A DNA stretch of 64,000 bases, taken from NCBI GenBank assembly GCA_963855995.1, contig OY979725.1:11264383-11328382 (forward strand), given 5' to 3'. Of the stretch, positions 32,090 through 42,900 are shown in pieces. Position 1 is the first letter of the stretch, and every line of letters begins with the position of its first letter. Made by a program: the position numbers and the translations under genes. This DNA comes from Muricea muricata (Eukaryota > Cnidaria > Anthozoa > Malacalcyonacea > Plexauridae). The notes beneath the pieces were generated by a model, which was given only the letters and a program-made list of their open reading frames with translations, made no database searches and had not been told where the DNA came from.

Positions 32090-34837
32090 TTAAGCCTCTG
32101 GTGCAACTGGTGGTTCTGTGGGTGCAACTGGTGGTGCTGTGGGTGCAAGCGGTGGGTTTAGGTCACAAAGGTCACCATTCGGGGTATCTGGGTCAATGAC
32201 CCTCGCACTCTGCGTCAGTTCGGCGAAAAGCTTTTTTGTATTATTATCACTAACCGCTTTTTTGTTGGCTTGCATAACGAGGCTGTAATACTCTCCTTCA
32301 GGTTTTATTCCAATAAAACCAGCCACAAATCCTTCACCAGCGCCCTTCTTTCCCGCAACAACGTACTCTCCAAGTTTTTTTTGTTTTGCTGTTTCTGCTA
32401 TCAACGCATTTTTCCTTGCTGTCGTACCAAGCGCGGCGACTTCGGGCGAGATTAGAAGCTCGTGTGCATTGGGTTTGAGCAGAAACTCAACCAGGTATTT
32501 GCCTTTCCTTGGTTGCCTTTGGCAAAGGTCTCTTGCTTGCACGTGGTGGCCAATGTGTCCTGTTAGCTGTGACAGAAATAAGTTACAAGGTATTTTTGCT
32601 CTGTTATGCTCCAAATCGACCGTAATTTTCTTAGCCTCTTCCTCTGGCATACATCGGTACACACAAATTTGTACTTTCTCTGCCTTTGCTGCACGCTTGT
32701 CCGCTTCGTCACGAATCTTGAGATGGTCTGGACCTGGTGTTGATTTGTCCTTGCCTTTATAAATCTTAGTAAAGTAATCTGGCTTACTCGCGGTCGCAAA
32801 CGCGCCCTTGAAGGGTTTCAGTTGATCTATCCAATACTGAGGAGATAGTGGATCTGGTGGTGCTGGATTGGCGGTAGCTCGTTTAGTCCTGGATGAAGAT
32901 CTTTCAGAAATATTGTCAGTGGATTTTGCAAATGCTTGGTCTAAAATCAAGAAGTGTAACCATGAAATTATAGATCGTCAAAGTAGTCCGGCAGCTAGAG
33001 GTACAAAAAACATGTTTACTTACCATAACGAGAGGCGATACCATTTTGGTTTTATCTTGCTCCTTAAAGGTTAGTAAGTATATTTCTGCACGTCGGCCGC
33101 GTTGAAATTTCTTGTGGCTTCTTGCCAACACGTTTTTCGCTAGTATCACCACAAAACTGTATTACTGTCAAAAAGGTGATATTTCTAGTTCAATTTTAGA
33201 AAAAATTTGATCATCAGAAAGCTCGTAAAAACTACATATAAGACATTTGAGTGGTAACCTAAATTTTTCCCGTTTTTAGTGAGTTATGAGTCTTTGAAAT
33301 CATATTTTCATACTAGTGCCAAGGATTTTTGTGAAATTTTAGCATTTTTTCGTAGTTTGAAGGATCAATAACATGAAAACCGCTTGAAAAATCGGGTTGA
33401 CCATTTGCAAGGCCTTATATCTAGTTTTTTATGAGCTTTTTGATGTTACTCATTTTTTCTAAAATTAAATTTGAAATATCACCTTTTTGACTATAATACA
33501 ATTTTATAGTAATATCGACGAAAAACGTGTTGGCAAGAGCCTACAAGAAATTTCAACCAGGCCGAAATGCAGAAATACTAACCTTAAAGGAGCAGAATAA
33601 AACCAAAATGAAATTGTCTCTCGATATGGGAAGCATATCGGCCTCTAGCTGCCGGATAAAGCATCATAAAACAGTGTTGTTAATTATAACTGCAGACGCA
33701 GTATTAATTTGCACCACTTATATAGGGTGTTAGAAGAAGCCAAACCGCAGTATATTATACAAATAATGAATGTTTATGAGTGCAATGGTAAGAATATTTT
33801 CATGAGGTGAAAGATTGATTGTTTCATTCAACGAGGCGATAGCCGAGTTATTTCGCATTCATCTCAAGACCGAAACCAGCCTAAGAAAATGGAACTTTTT
33901 ATCTAATATCACGTGACCATAATCAACAAATTAAACGACTAGAATTTAATGAGGTATTATATAAAGAATATTGCTGTGAGACAGGCTACAATCAAAGACT
34001 TACACTTTTAGACCTCCTCGCTTCGTACTACTGGCATGAATTTGTAGATATGGTAACCTTGTACAAATTTACCCATGACATCATGACCACTTACAACGAC
34101 TTATTACAGTCTACACCCAGCAACAACAGAAGGATGCCAGGTCAACTGATCTCAATCAAATGGTATTTACAACTACAAAATGCCATATGACTAACCACTA
34201 AAGGTCATTCTTTAACCGAACAAAAAGATTATGGAAAAATTCATCAAAGATTTTCACAAGCAATAACACTAGTTTAAGACAATTCAAAAACGGACTTTTC
34301 AAATATTACAAATTAGCGGTGGAAGACGTTTTTGACGTTGATGATCCAAGAACATGGAATCTATATGTTTGTCTTGTAACAAGTCTCGTAATCTGTCCCG
34401 TCAAATATCGTGTTGCTTTCAGATTAGTGTTCGTTGAATAGTATTAGCATAGTCCATGGGGCCGCTATAATTGGTGAAAACTGCTATTATATATATGCTG
34501 TCGTAAATTTTACTGTAAAATGTTGCATGTTAGTTGGCAAAGTTAAATAAATAAATGAATAAACTTGATGTTATCCTTTTTCTTAAGCCATTCAAAGAGC
34601 AATCGTTCCGTAGAATGTTATTATATTAAATATAGATTTATTTAATCAATTATACTTGCGTAAAAATATTGCAACAAAGCACTGGTGCTTGCATGTGTTT
34701 CATCAATTACAAAAACGAGGAAAAAGATAAATATATGTCAGTAAAAACGTACGGATCTTACGTGTTTTGGGTTGCTCGTCGCATTCTCCAAGTGTACACA
34801 GAATTAGCGTTAGCCAAGGAACGTACAGAAACTTCAT
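32090..34837 (-). CDS. Secreted repeat-tailed protein, copy A1 (two exons)
   Basis: Exon 1 is 34762-34837 (signal peptide 'MKFLYVPWLTLILCTLG'); exon 2 is 32090-32940. The splice is in phase and gives 308 residues. It has the RTKR processing motif and two C-terminal heptapeptides. Type-A proteins lack the cysteine found in type-B 'GACGEGF' (here 'GAGEGF') and have 'LEHNRAKIPC' in place of 'LTGKTAR.PC'. The 1.8-kb intron contains a 670-bp foldback element and a LINE fragment absent from B0. An acceptor ('cttttacag') just before the ATG suggests a spliced 5' leader. A minus-strand AATAAA lies at 31668-31673. Confidence 0.85.
32987..33656. mobile_element. 670-bp foldback element in A1 intron, 8-bp target duplication
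   Basis: The ends are TCCGGCAGCTAGAGG and CCTCTAGCTGCCGGA, with arms of about 200 bp. Flanks are CAAAGTAG (left) and TAAAGCAT (right), diverged from the TAAAGCAG still present at the B0 site (near 29430-29440, uninterrupted). The 8-bp duplication suggests a hAT-like or P-like non-autonomous element. The left arm carries the sequence 'ttaccataacgagaggcgat', the empty target site of the 4.2-kb element found in B1 and B2. Confidence 0.85.
33755..34563 (+). mobile_element. 5'-truncated LINE fragment in A1 intron
   Basis: The plus strand encodes a decayed reverse-transcriptase C-terminus with the non-LTR signature 'LLALYYWHEFVDMVTLYKF' and ends in an 'aaataaataaatgaataaa' tail. It is absent from B0, where 'agtatattgtgatgttatcc' is continuous. 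Frames are broken, so it is a dead insertion. The first 150 bp or so ('gagtgcaatggtaagaat...') may belong to another repeat. Confidence 0.65.
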
Positions 34838-35515
34838 ATCTCCTCTGTAAAAGACAGTGAAAAAAAGACATATCAGACTTATCAAAACCGAACAAAATTT
34901 TGAATTTTACACTCAGCGTATGACCATGCAGGCATGGGAATGCATAATTTTGATTATTCCAATATGAACGTTTGTTTGCCAAAAAAAGAATGATCAACTA
35001 GCTGCTCTGTCTAGTCAATGATTGTTTATTAAATATATAGAGAGTATTAAAATGTAAATGCTTGCTTAACGATTTAGAAAAACATCGAGTTCGATTAAAA
35101 GGAAAATTGTAAATAGCAAACATTAAATTAGAAATTTTAGTCGTTTTTGCCTATCCCGCAATTTATCTAAGCCGAAAAGAGCATGATTTACAGTACCTTG
35201 GATTGAAATTGTTCTCTGCCTTGAGGAAAAGGTTCGCTGTTTCCAAATTTTCAAGTGATCACAGATACAATTGGGATGTCTTACAACCGCGACTGCTACA
35301 ACAGAATGAGCTCAACACTCATATGTTATTGTAGAAAAATGCACGGCTGTTTGCTTCATTGCCTCTTTTCTTGTTGTTAAAACGAAGTGTTACCGTTAAT
35401 ACAATCGGATCACAGGTATTCCCAGCGTGGAGACTAATATATAGCACTGTTATTGTTGGTAGCATTGTGGTAAAACGAAGAAGAAATAACATTAAATACA
35501 CTCGTTGTTTTTGAA

Positions 35516-35639
<124 letters not shown>

Positions 35640-36215
35640 GCAAATGGTTCAGAGACAAAGTAACGACGATTGAAACAAAAATTAGAACTATTCAAAAAAT
35701 ATTTAAAAAATATTTTTGATCCATGCAGGCATATATACAAATTGCTTTATCAAAGCTAAAAAGAGCATCGTAAAATTACAGTAAAATTGCAAAGTTTGGT
35801 GCAGGCGAAATATTGTAGACAACGGAAAGTTGTTTGCAAATTTTGTATATATTTGTATTTACGCGCGGTAAAGCATTGAAGTGATCATACTTAATACAAT
35901 CGGATCACAGCTATTCTCGGCGTGAAGACTAAAATAAGACACAGTAAAATACATTCAACTGAGCAGATTTTTCATTTACTATTCAGAAGTGTTCATAGAT
36001 GAAGAGACATTTTGCCGGTGGATGGCACGAGACCTCCTCTAAAAATTAACGTGTTTCCATAGTCAGAATTCATAGTTAGAAATTTTATCTCGCCATCGTA
36101 AAATATTTTGTGAATGCTTGAGCTTCATTTTAGCTTTATATATAGCTATGTTCCCTGCATTGCAAAAAGTGTTTCTTCTAAGAAAAGAGCATCCTCCATG
36201 TGCCAGTAACCTTAA

Positions 36216-36428
36216 AGAGGGGTTACAGTCCGTTCTGCCAAATACAAACATTGTGCAAATTTCGTATTTTTCGAACTCTTTTTGAATCAAAATTCTGGTT
36301 TACATTCATTTACAAGCATAGCAAACCATAACAGTGTCAAATATTCAGTTAGTAAATTATATTTTACAAATATGGAATTTGAAAATGTAAACAAAGCGTT
36401 TGTTTATATTACGGACTGTAACCCCCCT
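36216..36428. mobile_element. 213-bp MITE with TTAA target duplication (period 1)
   Basis: The ends are AGAGGGGTTACAGTCCG and CGGACTGTAACCCCCCT, flanked by TTAA at 36212-36215 and 36429-36432. The B0 flank at about 27885-27910 reads 'gtaacttctgctttagatg', with no insertion. TTAA duplication is typical of piggyBac and Kolobok groups. Non-coding. Confidence 0.85.
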
Positions 36429-36970
36429 TTAAGCTTTAGATGATATTTCGCAATTTTCGCTGCATGGATGATTGTTGTTGGTCAGGAAAAATGTTAGGGG
36501 AGAGATTATCTGCTAACAATCAACTTAACTTTTAACAGCAGTATTTTATTTTAACCACATGATGTACAAGAAATATTCGGTGGCCAGATGTTCAAAGTAC
36601 ACGGTTAGCCTCACCTTAGTCACAATTCTGAATCTATTTCTTTCCTAATCCTACCCAACTAAATCGTCACTCGTAAGCCTAGACGTGTTGGTCTAGACAA
36701 GTTTATAGACTAACTCGCTTTTAAACAACTGGGGTCGGTTGTACGAAAGGTGAATAGCGGTGTCCAAATGATTTTCTCAAACTATCTAAAGATGTTCAAT
36801 CAGTGGTAAAACTTATATTAAAGTTCAGTATTTTCGAGGGAAAATCACTTTTTAGCAGCGGAGTCAATATTTCTAGTGTCATTAATTTTTATGCCTTTCT
36901 TCGGTAGTCGAGAAAATCACCATCCGATGGACAACGGTATCCACCTTTCGTAGAACCGACACCAGACTTT

Positions 36971-39900
36971 TTAAGCCTCTGGTGCAACTGGTGGTTCTGT
37001 GGGTGCAACTGGTGGTTCTGTGGGTGCAAGCGGTGGGTTTAGATCACAAAGGTCATCATCCGGGGTACTTGTGTCAATGACCCTCACACTCTTCGTCAGT
37101 TCGGCGAAAAGCTTTTTTGTATTATTATCAGTAACGGATTTTTTGTCAGCTTGCATAACGAGGCTGTAATACTCTCCTTCAGGTTTTATTCCAATAAAAC
37201 CATCCACAAATCCCTCACCACAGGCGCCCGGCTTTCCCCGTAGGCCTTTAACAAAGTACACTCCAAGTTTTTTTTGTTTTGCTGTTTCTGCAATGTACGC
37301 ATTTTTCCTTGCTGTCGAGCCAAGAGCGGCGACTTCGGGCGAGAATAGAAGCTCGTGTGCATTGGGTTTGAGCAGAAACTCAACCAGTAATTTTTCCTCT
37401 TCTTCTTCTACTTCTTTTCCTTTTTTGCTTTCGCACATATCGTTTGCTTGCTTGTAGTGGCCAATGTGTCCTGTTAGTTGTGACAGAAATAAGTTACAAG
37501 GTGTTCTAGCTGTTTTACCCGTCAAATCGATCGTAATTCTTCTAGCCTCTTTCCTTGGCATACATCGGTACACACAAAATTGTACTTTTTTTGCTTTTGC
37601 TGCAAGCTCGTCCGCGTCGCCACGAATCTTGAGAGGGTCTGGCCTGGGTGTTGATTTTTTTTCCTTGCCTTTATAATGAGTAAAGTAATCTGGCATACTC
37701 GCTTTCACCCACGCGTCCTTGAAGGGTTCCAGTTGAGCTTTCCAATACGGAATGGATAGTGGATGTAGTGGTGTAGGATCGGCGGCAGCTCGTTTAGTCC
37801 CGGATGAAGCTCTTTCAGAAATATTGTGAGTGGACTTTGCAAATGCTTGGTCTAAAATCAAGGAGTGTGACCGTGAAATTATAGATCATTAAAGTAGTCC
37901 GGCAGCTAGAGGTACAAAACGAATGTTTACTTTCCATATTACCATTTGCAATCAACCGTTCGGTGCAAACTTTTTCACGCGTTGTTTGACACTCGAAACG
38001 TTCACGTTTGGCCCGCGAAACATTCACTATTAAACGTGTAAAGTAATTAGTTTATAGCGTGAGTTGACAACGTTTGACGAGTAACGCCCACATGTTCATC
38101 AAACGTAAGCGCACGTTCAGAGCAAGATTTGAAAAGATTGTGATTTTACAAACTGAATGTCAATATTATAACAATACTAACAAATAACAATGTCAGTGCA
38201 AGTAAAAATTTTATATGGTCGCGATTACGATCGTTGTAAAACGAGTTCGATTTTAACTAATAGTTTGAAAGATTTGGATTTGGCGATGTTGTCAAAAATT
38301 GTGTGGGACACAGTGGGAAGCTATTATCGCGATGGACGTGATGCCAAGTCTTTGAGAATACAATATCGCGACGATGAGGGTACATTTGTCACCGTTACTG
38401 ACGAAAATGATGTACGGGATGCTGTTCGTTCGTGCAAGCCAGTTCTTCAAGGGGACTACGAAGTGGTCCGATTGTGTCTACGAGTTGATGATGCTTGGAC
38501 GCCATTGGGGTTGAAAGATACCAAACCAGTCGAGAAACCTCGCGAAAAACGCCCTGCTACTTCTGGCGATGCACGAAAAAGATTATTTGATCATGACCAA
38601 AAGAAAGAAACAACGTATTCTTCCGATGAATCGCCTGTTGCCAAATCACCTTATCAAAGGTATGTGAAAAAAATCAAAGATGATATAGAGGCAAAAAAAT
38701 CCAAACTTTATGAACTCGAGAACAAAGAACAAGAAGTGCAAAGAAAAATACTGCGAGTTAAATCAGATCCGTCCAACGGCAACTTGTGTAGAAAGTGCCA
38801 TATGCGATTGGGGCACACTGCGCGTCTCTGTAAATACGAAAAATGATCATCTGTTTTTTCTTGTGGCGAAGAAAAATATCACCATGGCGAAATAGACTCT
38901 CGTGGGACACGTAATTCCATAAAAAAGATTAAAGACGACATTGCCAAACTCGAAACAGACCTAAAGCTAAAGGAAGGACAATCGAAGAAACCTCCAGAAA
39001 GTTTGTCCAATAAAATTGAAAACGCCCTTATGGAAGAGAACGGAGGCCATTTATATATCGATGCTGGAGTAAAGAAATGGACACTCTTGCGTAAACACGT
39101 CTATGTTATCGAGAAACACTGTAAAAAACACTTTGGTGGTAAGATACCTCCAAATCACAAACTTTCGGATATTTTAGAAGCCGCCTTAGACCAAGGTGAT
39201 GATTCAGACGAAAGTACAACCAACTTAACCATGTCGCAAGTCAAAACCAAAAGAACAAATCCAGCAAAAGTTATTCTGCAAGACCAAGGCATTTCATTTC
39301 CTAATCCTAGCGACCAAGGTACCTTCACTTCGCAGTCAAGCACAGTTTATTAGAGTCCAATTGTTCAGCTCAACAGGAACAGCAATCGCTTTTTACACCT
39401 GCAGCGAATGTCATGATGCCAATATATCCTAATCCTCCTCCGTATCATGTAAATAACAGTGCACCAGCTTATACATTTCCGAATGATTATTACGGGAACG
39501 TTAACCCATATCACAATCTCCCTGATATCCATCCGTACACACCGACAGTTCAACAACCTGCAGTATTTCACCAATCTTATGTCTCTCATGGACATGACGG
39601 TAGCTTTCCTGTAAATTCATCCGAAACGATTGCCGCACCAAACACTATTTCACCCCTTGATGATACGACAAAAAGTCAGACAACAGCAGAGACCAGGAAT
39701 GCTGCTTTACAGACTGTAAATTACTTTGTAAATTACAGTTGATGTTTCTCTCAAAAGGAAATGACGAGTGCCCTAAGTAAGAACATTTTGCAATCACTAT
39801 ACAGTATGTTGTGTTTCATATGGAACATAGCTCCATCATTTTGTTTGTCTATTAGAAGTGAATATTTCCATAAGTTCAATAAATTCATATTTTTAAACGA

Positions 39901-42900
39901 ATACACTGGATACATATATATATTACTCGAACTATAAACTGATTACTAGTAAAGCTTGAGCCGACAAATACAATTTGTAGATAATGTTTGTACACAGTTG
40001 CTGTGATCCTAGCCATTTGTTCGCTTAACAAAATTGATATTTAAAATTGACATTTATTTAAATGATAATGGTATCATATTTGTTGGAATTGTCCTGAACA
40101 CGATTTTCAAGGTTTTAACCAATTTATCGAGAATATATACCAACGCTTGTTTTAGGTATGCTAGATTGAATTGCTATATATATTAATATTTGAAGGGGTT
40201 GTAGAAATATATTGATATTTATATGTACATTATACAAATGTAAAGGAAAACGTACCAGAGTCAAATATGTTTGCTTTTTTCTTCGTTCTTCGTCGCAAAA
40301 ATGAATGTTTAACCTGTGCACATTTAGATTTAATTAGTAGTTCGAATATAGTAGGAGTTCGAACAATAAATTTGAACAAAGTTTGGCATCAATTTGTTAT
40401 TTATTATATCAGTAATTACGATGTTGTCAGTCAAGTTACTGACATCGCATGTAAACCGCGCCCTTGACACCCGATATTACGGCCTTGAGAAAATCTATTT
40501 AATATAACAACAATTTTTCATATCGATACATACTAACAACAAGTTTTTACCTGCAACATTTACATTGTACTAAATGTCATATCCTCCGCAGGCGTCTCTT
40601 GGTCCTCCCAGCGGCTTGCTTTAACAATGTCAATATACGTTATAATAATATATATTATAATATAATACATTTACATTTCCATAGAACGAGAATATATATA
40701 TTGTATGTAGTAAGACTACTTTCGGCCTTGAAACAATTTTCTATGTCGCGTATTGACGATAAAACCTTGAATACAATCATGTTTTTTCAATGCAGACAAT
40801 GTAAAACGTCACTCAATGGCAGGAAAAAGATAGGCCGTATGATGATAAAACTTTCTCGTATCCAACGCTGATACCCTTTCGACGGCTTCTGCAACAGCTA
40901 ATTTTAGATTACGATGCACATCGATAGAATAATGTCTGTTAAGTTCTGTTTTTATCTTATTGAAACAAAGTTCGATAGGATTAAGATCCGGTGAGTATGT
41001 TGGGGTAAACAACAGCTCTATACCCATCTCAGCAAGCACTTCTTCTAGAATTTGCCCTCCTTCGTAATGGTGAACAGCTAAATTGTCCATCACGACGATA
41101 TCCCCTACCTCGAGAGCAGGACGTCGAGTTATTTCATTTGCAGCTTGAGAAGCTTCCCAAAAGAAATCCCAAAACCTGACAGTGTCAGTTGGGCCGTCCA
41201 GAATGTTGTAATATTCCGGTCCATTCACTGAAATTAATAAGTTTAAAGTAAAATTTGGAGCTTCTGCTTTTCGAACAATTTCTACGCAGCGTTCACCAGA
41301 CGGTGCATTGCCATACAAACGTGTTCCAACGTCAGGAGTTTTAACCCCAGCTTCATCGAAGAATTTAATTCTTCTCGGATCTTTCGAAGACAGGTAGTTG
41401 ACGTACAGCTGAGTATACATCATATTTTCATCAGTAAAGCGTTCAAAAGCAATGCTAGTGATACGCTTTCGAGTATATCGTTTTCCGGACAAAAGTCTAG
41501 ATTTAATTGCTCGTGAAATAGCTGATAAAGAAACTCCACCACAATCACCAAATTCCTCAAGTATAGAATATAATTCATTGAGTTGTGTCGTGCTTTGCGT
41601 TTTCTTAAGAACCTCAAGGAGTTCGAGGTCTCCTTCAGAGAATTTGCTTGAACGGTCTCCGCCTCTTGGTGATGGATTAATATTTCGTCCTTCGTTGCAA
41701 ATTTTTTCCATATTTTAGAAACTGTGTTCGCAGAGACATTGAAGCGACTAGCTATAGACACATAAGTAACAGGTAAGTAACCAAAAGTTGCATCTCCACC
41801 AGATTTTAGGCATTCATCAATAATAAGACGTCTCAAATCATTGTCAAGAGATTTACCTAGGTTGTAGGACCTACCAAATTTGTTCACATTCATAAGTGCA
41901 CAGTTGCACAAGTAGGTTATAAATTCTTTCAAATCTTGCTCTGAAAGTGCGCTTGCGTTTGATAAACATGTGGGCGTTACTCGTCAAACGTTGTCAATTC
42001 ACGCCATAAACTAATTACTCTACACGTTTAACAGTGAATGTTTCGTGGGCCAAACGTGCACGTTTCGAGTGTCAAACAACGCGTGAAAAAGTTTTCGCCG
42101 AACGGTTGCTTGCAAATGGTAATAACGATAGGCGATACCATTTTGGTTTTATCTTGCTCCTTTAAGGTTAGTAAGTATATTTCTGCACGTCGGCCGCGTT
42201 GAAATTTCTTGTGGGCTCTTGCCAACACGTTTCTCGTTAGTATCACTACAAAACTGTATTACTGTCAAAAAAGGTGATATTTCTAGTTCAATTTTAGAAA
42301 AGATAACTTGCATCATGAGAAAGCTCGTAAAAAAACTACATATAAGACATTTGAGTGGTCACCTAAATTTTTCCAGTTTTTAGTGAGTTATGAGTCTTTG
42401 AAATCATATATTCATACTAGTGCCAAGGATTTTTGTGAAATTTTAGGATTTTTCGTAGTTTGAAGGATCAATAACTTGAAAACCGCTTGAAAAATCGGGG
42501 TGACCATTTACAAGGCCTTATATCTAGTTATTTTATGAGCTTTCTGATGATTTTTTCTAAAATTCAATTTGAAATATCACCTTTTTGACAGTAATACAGT
42601 TTTATAGTAATATCGACGAAAAACGTGTTGGCAAGAGCCTACAAGAAATTTCAACCAGGCCAACATGCAGAAATATACTTACTAACCTTAAAGGAACAAG
42701 ATAAAATCAAAATAGAATTGCCCCTCGATATGGTAAGTATATCGGCCTCTAGCTGCCGGATAAAGCAGCATAAAACAGTGTTGTTAATTGTAACTGCAGT
42801 ATTAATTTGCACCACTTATATAGGGTGTTAGAAGAAGCCAAACCGCAGTATATTATACAAATAGTGAATGTTTATGAGTGCAATGGTAAGAATATTTTCA

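Larger units (their letters stand above)
37938..42122. mobile_element. 4.2-kb TA-inserting transposon carrying PB1/zinc-knuckle and DD37E transposase genes, copy 1
   Basis: The terminal inverted repeats are about 195 bp (37938-38132 and 41929-42122), starting TTACCATTTGCAA and ending TTGCAAATGGTAA. TA flanks both sides (37936-37937, 42123-42124). The unoccupied site 'ttaccataacgagaggcgat' is seen in A1, A2 and A3. A plus-strand gene starts 57 bp inside the left repeat (38190) and a minus-strand transposase starts just inside the right repeat (41893); the two converge. The TA duplication and DDE signature place it in the Tc1/mariner-IS630 superfamily. At 4.2 kb with two genes it is much larger than a canonical Tc1 or mariner element (about 1.3-2.4 kb). 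Confidence 0.92.
37898..42760. mobile_element. Foldback element in B1 intron, interrupted by the DD37E/PB1 transposon
   Basis: TCCGGCAGC starts at 37898 and GCTGCCGGA ends at 42760. Flanks TAAAGTAG (37890-37897) and TAAAGCAG (42761-42768) are the 8-bp target duplication. Removing 37938-42122 and one TA restores an element collinear with 32987-33656. Confidence 0.85.

Noticed and set aside
38844-38846. Selenocysteine codon in the PB1 protein
   Set aside because: No SECIS-like structure was identified and a mutated Cys codon is simpler; kept only as an option to test.
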